Shown here in pieces: positions 46,661 through 56,959 of a DNA stretch of 64,000 nt. The position numbers and the translations under genes were made by a program. The notes under the pieces are model-generated. The model saw nothing but the letters and a program-made list of their open reading frames with translations, made no database searches and was not told the DNA's origin. This stretch comes from Cristatella mucedo. Lineage: Eukaryota > Bryozoa > Phylactolaemata > Cristatellidae. The stretch is from contig WPIO01000001.1 of assembly GCA_009760855.2 (NCBI GenBank), positions 18,937,501-19,001,500 on the forward strand. The letters are read 5' to 3'. How positions within the stretch are numbered: the stretch's first letter is position 1; every line of letters starts with the position of its first letter.

Positions 46661-48805
46661 AAGGCTCGACTGGATTGACCAGCTAAGCCCTACACACTGG
46701 CGCTGCCGACCGGCCCCACCCACTCCAGGTTAGAAGAATCGATAGCCACTTTTTCTCTCCAATTTTCCCTCATCAATCATTCCATCGTCGTCAGTAGCCA
46801 CTCACTATTTTCCTCTTTGTCTGCGTTTTGTCATGAGGCAAACTTTTAACCTAATTACTAGGCATTCTACCTTCTGATGTTGACAATGAGAAGGTGGAAA
46901 AGAAACTGCGTTGCATGAGGACGAATTCAAATATGCTCGTAGCTTCCTTGCCGTTGCTACAGCAGCTAATTAGTTTACTTTCTGCATCATTGGTATCCCA
47001 AAGTGCGACAACTCTATCGCGACATGATCATCTTTCATCTGCTAATCAGTAGTCTTGCTTTTGATTTCAGCCCAAGCAACATTGTGTACTAATGGAATTA
47101 AAGAAGGCCTTTTTTGGCTAAAGCAGCCAGGCCGCCAGCTGACACAATGTGATTGTACGGAGACGGCATGTCGCGATTCGTTTGGCTGCCCGCTAACCTC
47201 TTCTGCCCGAAAAATCTCTTTTGAAAATTTCTCCCGAACACTGAGCCATAATAGCGTTCCCTCGCTCCATTGGATTCAATTTTTAGCATGCTGGGCCATA
47301 GGCAAGAAAGTGCTGGAGTTCCTCAAAACGGAGCCAGCAAGTAAATTGGGTTCGTGCGAACAACCGCTTCGCCTGCTCCCATGAGAGTTAAGAAAATCCC
47401 TAATTCGAGTAGGATCTGTCCGAGCTAGCTTGATAATATGTAGCCGTTACATATGTAGCAGTGACCACGTACTAGCTAATATGTACGCACAATACGTTAA
47501 GGCAGCAATATACCGTGTACGGACTTGTGTGCTAGGGTACCTGTAGATTTGTAAAATGTAAGCAATATTGCGCTTGGCTTCTTCCTGAGCCTCATTTTCC
47601 GGTATATAGCGAAGAAAAGAACACTCCGAGTTTCTCGGCACTTGCTTTGAGCAGTAAAGGATTGCCTGCAGCGGAACTCTAATCAACGACCTGATTGCAC
47701 GCATCTTACGAGCGAGCTGCAGGTATTAATGCAAATGCTAACCTACGTTCGTTGAATGCTAGAGCTTAAGGAAATACTACATAATGAGTAAATACTTCAT
47801 AATGAGTAAATAATAATGTAAGTAAAGTAAATAATAATAATACTCCATAATGAGTAAATAATAATGCACTATTGTGTAGACATCCGGATCTTAGCTTCAG
47901 CAAGGACATGCAACTTCAACCGGGAAAAATCTTACCACGGCAGAAATTCGGACCCGTCGCTTTAGGATCCACAGCTGAGCACCTACACCAAACGAGCTAG
48001 AGCATCGAAGTAAGAAGTGTGCTGTCGCATAGAAACTAAAGGAATTACGATTATGCGTCTACCTACAATGGGCGTTCTAAATTTGCCTCACAATAACTGC
48101 TTTGCGTGTAGTGGCATTGTTGGAGCCGGCGCTAAAACTAATAGCAGTGCTGTTCAGATAAATATCAACCAGATAAAGCATATGAAACAAGTTGTTTCAT
48201 CGTCCTTGGCGATCTCGTGTGGTGAGTTTTGACGTCCAGCATATGTACGATGGTTGTCGCGTCAAAATAGTCTGTGCTGAAAGCATCACGATCATGTCAC
48301 GAACTGCTTCGATTAGCTACGCAACGAAAGTTAAAAGAAAATTCTCTTACATTATTATACCTTCTAGTCACTTCTTTTTTCAGTAATGGCCAACGATTGA
48401 GTAGCCTCCCCTGACAGCACGCCCTGTTCGTAGAAGTAAGGTCCTAGCATCATTCACAACGAAAGTATTAACATTGGCATCGCCAAGTGAAGCAAACAAG
48501 TGCGGCCTGATGTGCAGATATGTTCGCTAGTCGATTGTTAGTGATTCCTAATGACGCAGCTCCTTAACTGTTCAAGAAGACGACAGTCGCGAAGGAGGCC
48601 AGGAAGTATTAGTGAGCTATAGTACGCAAGATGAGCTCAGCAAGCCTATCAAAGCAATGCTCATTTGTGCACAGCAGAATGCAGTGCTAATTGAAGGGGT
48701 CCTCCCACTTTCTTACCCTGATCGTTTCTTTAATTACCAGTCCTCAACCGACAGATGCATGGTAAGTCTGTGATAGCCTACTCATCAGAGCCCAGATTAA
48801 GGTTT
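46661..48805. other. No recognisable gene
   Basis: The plus frame 47055-47384 (109 codons) has no family motif. A TAATGAGTAAATA word repeats four times near 47785-47865. Confidence 0.4.
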
Positions 48806-48809
48806 TTGT

Positions 48810-49160
48810 CATTTGAGCCCAGATTAAGGACCCAAAGTTTTTCGTACGAACCTGAAAACCTTTGAAGACCGTGCCTTTAGTTATGCTCCCAAAGCCTGGA
48901 ACTCTCTTCCGACGCATTTTACAGCGTCCCCAGACATTATGACATTTATAAAGAAGTATAAACATACCTGTTTATTACAGAATTTATGGGGTCTTTGTGA
49001 TTCGTCCTTCGTATGTATATGCATGCTTACATTGTGCCTGAAGTTTGCGAGTGTTACCATCAATCATTTAGTAATGCTTTTACACAGCTTCTTTAAATTG
49101 CCTAGCAAGACATTTAGTCCTCTGAGGGCGCTATACAAATATATTATTATAAATAAAAGC
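48810..49160 (+). mobile_element. Family-1 LINE 3' fragment with tail
   Basis: TNLKTFEDRAFSYAPKAWNS (about 48852-48905, in pieces) and TFIKKYKHTCLLQ (48940-48980) match the family-1 C-terminus. The tail at 49105-49150 reads GCCTAGCAAGACATTTAGTC then CTCTGAGGGCGCTATACAAA and ends in ATTATTAT. Confidence 0.85.
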
Positions 49161-50049
49161 TTCTGAAACTTGACCCGGAGTATTTAGGTATTCGCACTTC
49201 ACGGCCCAAGTCGTCGTGAGTGAGTCTTGCTGCAGCAAGAAAATGGCCCACTGAAAGCGGGAATGAGAGTCATTTGGGCTCTCCTGCTGATATACAAATC
49301 AAATTTGACCCCAGAGTCACATCACTTTTACTTACTTGCTAATACGTCAATGGTTTCCTTCTTCAGCACAGCTTCCAGTTGCCTTAATAGCAAAATGTAA
49401 AGCTCACATGTCTGAACACAGATTGCGGAGATGTGATTGCAGGTCATGATTGCTAGGCTCAGCTGATCTAAATATGTCTGCTTTGCGGCGGAAACTTTAA
49501 AGATATCTGCCTCGGCTTGCTCTGGTCCACACGCTAAGTCACGTGGCCACAATTTCTGAAACCCAGTGGAATTAGTAAGAACAAGCTTAGAAGAAGCAGG
49601 AGAACTCTTTATTAAACACTCGTCAATATAAATGCATCGGAAAACCGCCAAGCTTTCAACAGCAGGTGACTCTTTAATAAGCAGTGCTCAATTAATATTG
49701 CTAGCAAACTGCAATTGCCACAAACTGGACGCTTTCTAATAAGAACATAAATTTTCTCCCTACGTGGGACATTTATTTCTACCAGTAAAATTGCCCACTT
49801 CACATTCTCACATTTTCACATTTCTCCTGCTTCAGTTTCCTCGGACTTTTGCTGTGTTTGTAGCCAACGTTCGGTGGAGCATGAGCGGTCAGTGACCCAG
49901 GGGTGCGGAAAATTTGTATTCACCGGAATTTCTTACAGTTGCAAATGCTTGAGAGAAAATTTACAAATTGAGACGTGTATACTGGTGCAAGCAGCATTAA
50001 GGAAAGATTGTCAAATGATCAACTGCATACACATTTTTCATAGTTTTAG
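49161..50049. other. No recognisable exon; upstream flank or intron of the Ig-like gene
   Basis: Frames at 49328-49651 (minus) and 49874-50191 (plus) show no domain. The last bases (TTTTTCATAGTTTTAG) form the splice acceptor of the next exon. Confidence 0.4.
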
Positions 50050-50418
50050 GTGTCGTGAGCTCCGATGTGACAATACTCCTACCTCAAGGAGTGTGCTCTG
50101 GAGGACCCTTCGAAATTCAATGCGAAACAAGAGGTGTCGTGTTAACGACAGTGGAGCTGCTTTTTCAAAATCTATCTGTCGCAACATGTAATGCAAGCGC
50201 GGGTTCAGAACCGGGCGTATTGTTTTCTGGTTCCTCCATTGTCGTCAAGCCGTCAGCCTGCTACGAAACTGGTCAGAAAGAAAATCAATCTGTCGTCTTC
50301 TATGTCGACTCGGCCAAGCACAGCATGAGCGGGTCGTACGCCTGCTCGATGCTCTATGTCGATCCGCTACTGGGCCCAGTGATATCAACGAGCGAGCCAG
50401 GCAGCGTGTCCGTGATTG
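50050..50418 (+). CDS. Ig-like domain exon of a probable membrane receptor
   Basis: A 369-base exon between acceptor TTTTAG (ending 50049) and donor GTGAGT (50419-50424). Both boundaries are phase 1, the classic layout for an exon holding one whole immunoglobulin-type domain. The 123 residues include an N-terminal strand DVTILLPQG, FEIQCET (first Ig cysteine), and SGSYACSM (second Ig cysteine in a YxC motif, with Ser where D is usual before GxY). The central Trp is not obvious, and two extra cysteines may add a bridge. There are several N-glycosylation sequons. The frame stays open to 50600 past the donor, so a longer exon cannot be excluded. Family and ligand are unknown. Confidence 0.65.
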
Positions 50419-50424
50419 GTGAGT

Positions 50425-51715
50425 GTCATGGCCAACATGGAACGGCCAAGTGCCAGTGCGATACACCGGAGGCAACTCGCTCTATCCGTGTGTTTATACG
50501 CAGAGCTGGCCGGATGGTGTATCGCGATATATCGTTCACTGTTTCATATTGTGTGTCCCCCATAAAAATATTTGTTCCGGTATTCATAATGATCATCTGA
50601 TCTAAATTCTTGTCTTCCAGACGCAAAATCCAAGTCTCATTTCAGTGAGGTCTAGTCATTCACATAACAGTTGGGTGGAGGGATTCCACTGTCGAGAAAT
50701 AGAGTCCTAACTAATGCCCTGAACCCTAACTAATCTATCGTAAGTGATACACTCGAACAAAATTTCGTCAAACTCTTTAATTCCTCGTTATGCCAAATAG
50801 CGTTTGCACAAGAACATTGAGTCTACTGTGACTCGTAAGAACGGGTGAATGCCCAACTGGGCGTTCTTATGTAACATCACTCTCTTACGTCAAACTCGCT
50901 ATAATGACGTTTCGGATAGCTAGTCACGCAGGAAGGTATCGTACATCAAAGCATGGTAACGGCCTTTAGCAGCAAGAGGATAGCAGTTAGTAGTCGAAAA
51001 GATGTCGTAGCAATACATTTGTAGAAAGTGGACTATACCTTGTTAACCTTGGTAACTTGGAAAATTGCCCAACCTTAAAATACTGTCGGCCTACGTTTCA
51101 ATGTTGCATGATTACCCTGATCTCATTATTTCAACACCATTCTAAATGTTATCAAGGAATAACGCTTCGTGTTATGTATCGCACTTCACAGGAATTACGC
51201 TCGTGTAGGCAATGCACTTCACTGAGAGATTCTTATTTATTCATGCATATAACAGAGGGAAATGCACCGTGCTTTTATAGCGATCGAATTTCATCAGATG
51301 TTGCATCGTGCGTTGCCTTAACCAACCTCCTAAAAGAGCTCTCAGCGCGGAAAAATGTCAGAGCTTTGTCTGAGTTTACAGGATCAAATCGCACTACCAC
51401 TGTGGCCAGTCTCTCATACGTCGTCTTCAGAGCCGCTTGGCGAGGCTACGCTCTTCGCTCTGGAGCTGTTTGGAGCACCAGCTCTATTCGGTCCTCGAGC
51501 TCCTTGGTGCATCTCCTCTGTCTGATCCTCTAGCGTTTTTGGTTGACCTGAGAATACCATAATTGAAATTCTGGATCATTCCATAAAAAAGCGCACTGAC
51601 AGCAGTTGTAACTCGTGTTTAATGATACTCATTCCTGCCATTCTTATCAAGTGTCTTGCAAGTTGGCTGCTGTTTGCACGAATCTGTTCCATGACGATTG
51701 ATGGAATGAGATCAT
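50425..51715. other. Probable intron of the Ig-like gene, no exon assigned
   Basis: Holds the long unassigned plus frame 51057-51533 (158 codons), which has no recognisable domain and no convincing splice sites. Confidence 0.35.
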
Positions 51716-51724
51716 AAGATCCAC

Positions 51725-51840
51725 TAAAGATTCTGCAGTTCCCGGAAGGAGCAGCAGTACCCACAGATTGGTGCAGCTCCTGGAGGCAGCTGCAGATCCA
51801 CGAAGACCTGCTGCAGTCCCCGAAGGGGGAGGCTTGTCTG
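51725..51840. repeat. Imperfect minisatellite of CTGCAG-CC-GAAG units
   Basis: CTGCAGTTCCCGGAAGG, CTGCAGATCCACGAAG, CTGCAGTCCCCGAAGG and GCAGCTCCTGGAGG occur in a row, about 20-25 bp apart. On the plus strand one frame is open through it to 51895. Confidence 0.55.
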
Positions 51841-51978
51841 GCCAATTCACTTTTAGGAAGCTACTATGTCCTGACACAAAATTTCAGGCGATTTAATGTT
51901 GCACGCAAATCGTAATTCTCCCAAAAAATGTTTTGGTCGCTTTGATTGTACACTAAGGTCCCAATACATTTTCTGTAG

Positions 51979-52110
51979 AGGACTGTCAGCCGAGAATGCC
52001 GCAACCAAGAACTGTAGAGGCAACAGGTTCGTGGACATTGTCCACAGCACTGGCTTGTACGGCTATGGCTGTCGTGACCCTCGTGGGCATGTCGCACTGC
52101 TTCAAGCACA
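51979..52110 (+). CDS. Transmembrane exon, probably of the same Ig-like gene
   Basis: The acceptor TTTTCTGTAG ends at 51978 and the donor GTAAGTA starts at 52111. Both boundaries are phase 1, matching the Ig exon 1.56 kb upstream. The 44 residues contain one hydrophobic span (LSTALACTAMAVVTLVGM) followed by SHCFKHS. Basic residues after the span and a short leader before it fit a type I membrane protein with its tail in the cytosol. The cytoplasmic exon is not identified; a LINE fragment begins 80 bp later inside the presumed intron. Confidence 0.6.
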
Positions 52111-52189
52111 GTAAGTACGATCGTCTACGCGACACTACTAGTAACTTGCCGCCGAACAGGACTATCACAGCGTCTGAATTCGCAGGGGC

Positions 52190-52625
52190 TAGCTGGACTG
52201 ATGCACCAGTTGCAGCCTCTTCGCGCCCTCAGATCCTGTGTGAGCAATAAATTAGCTGTCCCATTTCTCCGCTTAAAGACCGTTGGGGGACAGAAGCTTT
52301 AGCTCTGCAGGTCCTAGACTGCGGAACCCGCTTCCACAATTCTTACGCAACGACAACTACTCTACTGCTGCCGACTAAGGCTCATCCTTTTCAGCGGTCC
52401 TGAGCTGCTACTTCCAGGCTACTCACTAACTCAACTGCTCCCTGACTCTGCAATGCTTCCCACTTTCTCTTTGTCGCGTGAGACGAAGTCTGTTGGCTAC
52501 CGAATGCGTACCGAAAGCCGCTTAGGCTGTGAGTGCGCTATACAAAACACTCTCCTGTGTAACACCCACATGTTATGTATTGCTTTGTGGAGTTACAGAC
52601 GGAGATACATTACATTACATTATCA
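52190..52625 (+). mobile_element. Family-2 LINE 3' fragment, short
   Basis: It starts at GATGCACCAGTTGCAGCCTC, the LLHQFQPLRAL block, and runs through SAGPRLRNPLPQF-like sequence to the 3' UTR. The hairpin region (TAACACCCACA ... TTTGTGGAGTTACAGACGGA) and a (TACAT)n tail (52600-52622) are intact. Confidence 0.9.
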
Positions 52626-53090
52626 TACACGGGAGATAATGAAATGAGTGAAGCGACACGTTTGCAAGTTAAGGGGTAAAAGCGGCATACAGCAACAGAT
52701 TTTTGCTTCTGCTTGACACAGTTTAACCAACGAGCTCTAGCGGCTCCAAAACCAGAGTCCTGCTTCACAAAGCACGTAACACGTGCCATTCCTTACGAAA
52801 GTTCCCAGATGCGAAACAAACTCTAGTGTAGCTAGTACCTCGAATCCTCGAGGCCTACGAGTCGTAAGCACTGCGCCGATGCACGCGGAGGTGCCGTTAG
52901 TGGCAGAACACGACCGTTATACAGAACGCCCATACCTCACTAACAAGCTTACTCGTTTATGTAGAACGACATATGCCAAAGAGACCGATGGACTACATGT
53001 GTACCAGCCATAAAGTACAACTGACTAATTGTTACTCTTATTCGCTTTTCATGCTGTCTAAACCGTATATTACGACGTATCCGGCTTCTA
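52626..53090. other. No recognisable gene
   Basis: Frame 52783-53013 (76 codons) has no motif. It may be intron of the Ig-like gene. Confidence 0.35.
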
Positions 53091-53092
53091 AC

Positions 53093-53093
<1 letters not shown>

Positions 53094-53129
<36 letters not shown>
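53094..53129 (-). repeat. (ATT)n tail of the family-1 LINE
   Basis: Twelve AAT units on the plus strand, so (ATT)n at the 3' end of the minus-strand element. The same repeat ends the copies at 32.25, 12.88, 34.48 and 59.78 kb. Confidence 0.9.
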
Positions 53130-53140
53130 TTGCACTTGAT

Positions 53141-53180
53141 AAAGCGCCCTCAGAGAACTTAATCTCTTTCTAGGCGCTTT
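53141..53180 (-). other. Family-1 LINE 3' terminal hairpin
   Basis: A perfect 8-bp outer stem, AAAGCGCC (53141-53148) with GGCGCTTT (53173-53180), and an inner 5-bp stem, AGAGA (53152-53156) with TCTCT (53163-53167), around a six-base loop. L2-type LINEs use such 3' stem-loops for template recognition by their own reverse transcriptase. Confidence 0.8.
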
Positions 53181-53345
53181 ACATTTGCTGCAAAGTGATA
53201 CGCAATAGAATAGTAAGTAAAATCATGCTTGAAAAACAAACAAAATGAATAACATGGTTAGGGGTTACATGCACTGGGTCAGCATGCAAATGTGGTTAGT
53301 GGCAGCATGAACAATGTCAGCACGCATGAGCACATTGAGGACGAA

Positions 53346-54522
53346 TCACAAGGACCCACTAAATGCTGTCCTAAATAGGTATGTTTTTAAGTTTCTTTTA
53401 AATGTGGTCAGGTCAGGGGATGTTCTGATGCAGGTCGGGAGGGAGTTCCAGGCTGTGGGAGCATACGAGCTAAATGCACGGTCTCCAAAGGATTTAAGGT
53501 TTGTACGAGGTATTTCTAGACTGTTGGATTCCGAAAAGCGAGTGGTACGATGCTTTGCCTGATGGGGTAGTATATCTGAAAGATAGGCTGGAGCCATAGA
53601 ATGAAGAGACCTAAAAGTGAGCGACAAAACCTTGAAGTCAATCCGTTGCTTGACTGGTAACCAGTGCAGGTCGGCGAGAAGTGGAGTAATGTGGCAACTG
53701 CGACGCTCACGACAGACAAGCCTAGCTGCAGAGTTTTGCACCAGCTGCAATCGCCTGATCGCACATGCTGGTAGGCCGGTAAGCAGTGAGTTGCAGAAGT
53801 CGAGACGAGATGTCACGAATGCATGGACCAACTTGGACATGGTATCCTTATCTAAACAAGCCCTAATTTTAGCAATGTTATGAAGCTGAAAATAGGCAGA
53901 TTTGACTGCGGAGCTGATGTGGTCGTCTAACGAGAGGTCGCTTTGGAATATGACACCTAGATTTCGAGCTGATGCAACTGGAGATATGCTGGCAGAGCCA
54001 ATTTTGAAAGTCAGCCTTTCAAATTTCTGAATAACACTAGGTTTGCCCATAACTAGTAAGTTAGTTTTATCATCGTTTAGTTTTAGAAAATTTGCTGCCA
54101 TCCATGATCGGATGTCATCAATGCATGCAGCAAGTGAGTTGAGAGAATTTGAGGTGCTCGAAGGCTTGGAGGGATCAAAGCAAAGGTACAACTGAGTGTC
54201 ATCCGCATAGAAGTGAAAGCCTAGATTGTGCTTGGCAATCACATCAGCGAGAGGGAGAGTATAAACCGTGAAAAGAACCGGACCTAGCACTGAGCCCTGA
54301 GGTACTCCATATTTCAGAGGTACTTCAGATGATCTTTGTCCATTCACGTCAATACTCTTGAGTCTCCCACTGAGATAGGACCTGAACCACTGCAGAGCAG
54401 TGCCAGTGATGCCCAGGCGAGATGAGAGGCGCTCTAGAAGTACTTTGTGATCGATGGTATCAAAAGCTGCCGAAAGATCGAGCAAAACAAGAAGAGACAC
54501 TCTACCCATGTCTGCATTCCTA
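53346..54522 (-). CDS. Family-1 LINE reverse transcriptase, catalytic part and C-terminus
   Basis: The frame from its first ATG is 387 codons (54509-53346), with the reading continuing from the upstream frame through the break near 54523. Motif A is LLDLSAAFDTIDH (about codons 7-19), motif B GVPQGSVLGPVLFTVY (about 68-83) and motif C FYADDTQLYL (about 101-110). FLKLNDDKTNLLVMG is near codon 144. The C-terminal domain holds RLDFCNSLLTGLP, QLVQNSAARLV and DLHWLPVKQRIDFKVLSL, and ends FRTAFSGSL. All catalytic residues look intact. The enzyme would copy element RNA at nicked chromosomal DNA. Confidence 0.93.
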
Positions 54523-56212
54523 ATAGGTCGTTGTATACACGAAGCAATGCTGACTCTGTGGAGTGATTAGCTCTAAAGCCAGACTGGAACTTACTAGCAA
54601 GGTGTGAGGTTTCGATATACGAGTTCAGCTGGTCTGCCACGACCCGTTCAAGTGTCTTTGATAGGAATGGTAGAAGGGAGACTGGGCGGTAGTTGCTCAA
54701 GTTCTCTTGGTCTAGTGTAGCTTTCTTGAGAAGTGGCCTGACTACAGCTTTTTTGAAAGGTGCTGGGACCTGACTTGAGGCTAATGACATATTAATGATG
54801 GTGGTTATGCATGGCAGCAGCAGATCAATGCAACGTAGGAGCAGGACAGTGGGAATAGGGTCCAGTGGACTTGTTGTCTTCTTTGATTGAGATACGAGCT
54901 TTAGGACTACATCACTAGTGACCTGTTTAAATGCAGACATTGAGGCGCAGCCAGGAACCGAGGAACAGCATTCTAGTGGGAAGGTTGTCATCGCAGGGAT
55001 GGATTCCCTGATTTTGTCTATCTTCTGCACAAAGAATCGAGAGAAGCGATCGGCTAGATCATCACAAGGATCATCAGGTAAGGAGCTAACCTGGGAACGG
55101 TTGAGGAGATGGTTTATTGTCGACATCAGCATTTTTGGATTGTGCATCTGTGATTCAACAATGTTTCTATAGAAGCTAGACTTAGCCTTTGCTAGGATCG
55201 ATTGGTAAGACCTACAGTAGTCTTCATATGCCTGTCGATGGACAGTTAGTCCGGATCTTTTGTATGCCTTTTCAAGCTTTCGTTTAGTAGACTTGGCTAG
55301 TTTAATGTCTGTGGTAAACCATAGGCCGTCTGGGCGGGGGCGCACAGTGCGCTTTGTCAAAGGTGCAAACTCGTCGAGCGTGTCAGCTAGTGTCGTGTTG
55401 TAGCAATCTACCAGTGATGACAGATCGGAGGGAGGACTGAGCAGCAAAGGTGAAGCAGATATGCTCGCACGGACAACATCGATGTCAAGGGTCTTGAGGT
55501 TTCGCGATTCACAGGCTATTTTAGAGGAGAATGTGGGCACACACTGTAGATTGAATGAGATCTGCATGTGGTCAGATAAGCAGGATTTGGTGATAACTGG
55601 TGATGACAAAGTGCAGTTATATGAGAAAATTTGGTCGAGTGTGTGACCCTTGATGTGGGTAGGGCCATGCACATGAGTCACAAGAGATAATGAGTCTGTC
55701 AATGTACGAAATTCGGTGCTGAAAGCGTCAGATAAGTTATCAAAGTGAACGTTGAAATCACCCATAACGAGGAAGGATCGATTTCTTGCACACAGAATCG
55801 AAATGAGATCGGAGAAATCTGAGATAAAGGAGGATTTGGTACCTGGTGGGCGATAGACTACTGCCACTATCGGTAGCTTGTTTTCGGGTGAGACCAGGAC
55901 AATTGATTCAAAAGACTGCTTCGAGGGTACCGTAAATGGCTTGAAGTTGAATTTCGAGCGCACGATCATAGCAACTCCACCTCCAGTTTTGATTGATCTA
56001 GGGGTGTGAAAGAACGTGAAACCAGATGGAGTAGCGTCTTTAATTGTCGGGCAGTTTATCGATTTCAGCCAAGTTTCAGTTAGGGCGAGCAGGTCGATAC
56101 CATTTTCAGAAATAAGGTCGTTTATTACTAGAGGTTTATTGCGCATTGAGCGAGGATTCCAAAGGCAAGCGTTAAGTCTGGCCGATTGGGTTACAACAGG
56201 CCTGATGACCAC
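54434..56212 (-). CDS. Family-1 LINE endonuclease and RT fingers, frameshifted at its end
   Basis: 592 codons from the first ATG. Endonuclease motifs in order: CLWNPRSMRNK (about 16-26), LTETWLKS, GGGVAMIVRSK, VVYRPPG, VMGDFNVHFD (about 147-156), LDQIFSYN and LSDHMQISF (about 214-222). Then a linker (TLADTLDEFAPLTKRTVR) and the RT finger block: FKKAVVRPLLKKATLDQ, NYRPVSLLPFLSKTLERVV and FQSGFRANHSTESALLRVYN. Past the last block the frame shifts. The copy at 38.6 kb has CCTAAGTAGG where this one has CCTAATAGG, so one G is missing near 54523. The last ~27 residues are out-of-frame readthrough. Confidence 0.93.
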   Translation of the reverse strand: MVIRPVVTQSARLNACLWNPRSMRNKPLVINDLISENGIDLLALTETWLKSINCPTIKDATPSGFTFFHTPRSIKTGGGVAMIVRSKFNFKPFTVPSKQSFESIVLVSPENKLPIVAVVYRPPGTKSSFISDFSDLISILCARNRSFLVMGDFNVHFDNLSDAFSTEFRTLTDSLSLVTHVHGPTHIKGHTLDQIFSYNCTLSSPVITKSCLSDHMQISFNLQCVPTFSSKIACESRNLKTLDIDVVRASISASPLLLSPPSDLSSLVDCYNTTLADTLDEFAPLTKRTVRPRPDGLWFTTDIKLAKSTKRKLEKAYKRSGLTVHRQAYEDYCRSYQSILAKAKSSFYRNIVESQMHNPKMLMSTINHLLNRSQVSSLPDDPCDDLADRFSRFFVQKIDKIRESIPAMTTFPLECCSSVPGCASMSAFKQVTSDVVLKLVSQSKKTTSPLDPIPTVLLLRCIDLLLPCITTIINMSLASSQVPAPFKKAVVRPLLKKATLDQENLSNYRPVSLLPFLSKTLERVVADQLNSYIETSHLASKFQSGFRANHSTESALLRVYNDLLGMQTWVECLFLFCSIFRQLLIPSITKYF

Positions 56213-56470
56213 TAAGTTTGAGAGATTTACAGTGACGCATGCGGGGGAGCGTGCTAAGCGGTTCGAGACAATGCTAGGAATACCAAACGAGCAGCGTCTA
56301 AGCTGGCGGTTCCGGCCACCACTGCGGCTACGGGGTGCTTTCCTTTTGTTAATGCATAGTTCATGAATCTTAGCAACAACATTAATATCTAGGAATGCAT
56401 TTGATATACGATGACGAAGCGATAGCAGCTGCTGACGACCATAACTAACAAGTAGGTTACTAGCCTAAGG

Positions 56471-56920
56471 AACTGCTACTAATCTCTATAGTTTTCATAA
56501 TCAGACCGATTTGGAATGCCAATGTTTCAATAGCTAGTGGCCTATTTCCGCACCTACGTCTGCTTCTTACCATCACTTATGACTCGAAGCCTGCTGAGCT
56601 ACGATGCATTTAACATAAGATACTTCATCACCGGTTAAAACATTGGCTTTAGTACTTTTAGATGGCTGCCAAATGGCAGTGTCGTCTATAGTTTAATTAT
56701 CGGCATGTGCGATGCATTGATAATCAAAGCAATTAACTCTAACGGTCCTAAAGAAAAAGGCCGATGAAGCTAATTAATCTTTTGTAAGGTGATTTAAGAC
56801 ATGAAGACCGGAGCACTCAAAAATTAGAACGACCGATTTAGGGAATAGTAATAGAATAACTTTGTTTGGAGCCCCTGCTGCGTCTCTCTTTTAGCGTTGA
56901 TTTTGAGTGGGATATATTGA

Positions 56921-56959
<39 letters not shown>

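Larger units (their letters stand above)
53094..56470 (-). mobile_element. Family-1 LINE, nearly intact L2/CR1-type element
   Basis: The best-preserved element in the window. On the minus strand it has an open frame from about 56464 (first ATG 56212) through endonuclease and reverse transcriptase to a stop at 53346, interrupted only by a single-base deletion near 54523. A 3' UTR, hairpin and (ATT)n tail follow. The N-terminal part upstream of the first ATG (GRQQLLSLRHR, then a basic KRKAPRSRSGGR stretch) is open. It resembles the start of related polyproteins, so translation may begin further upstream or at a non-ATG codon. The 5' UTR boundary is not marked. Confidence 0.95.

Noticed and set aside
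51057-51533. 158-codon frame between the Ig-like and transmembrane exons as a separate gene
   Set aside because: No recognisable domain, no good splice sites at its ends, and it lies in the presumed intron.
54918-55646. Plus-strand frames inside the family-1 LINE
   Set aside because: Opposite-strand shadows of the endonuclease/RT frame.
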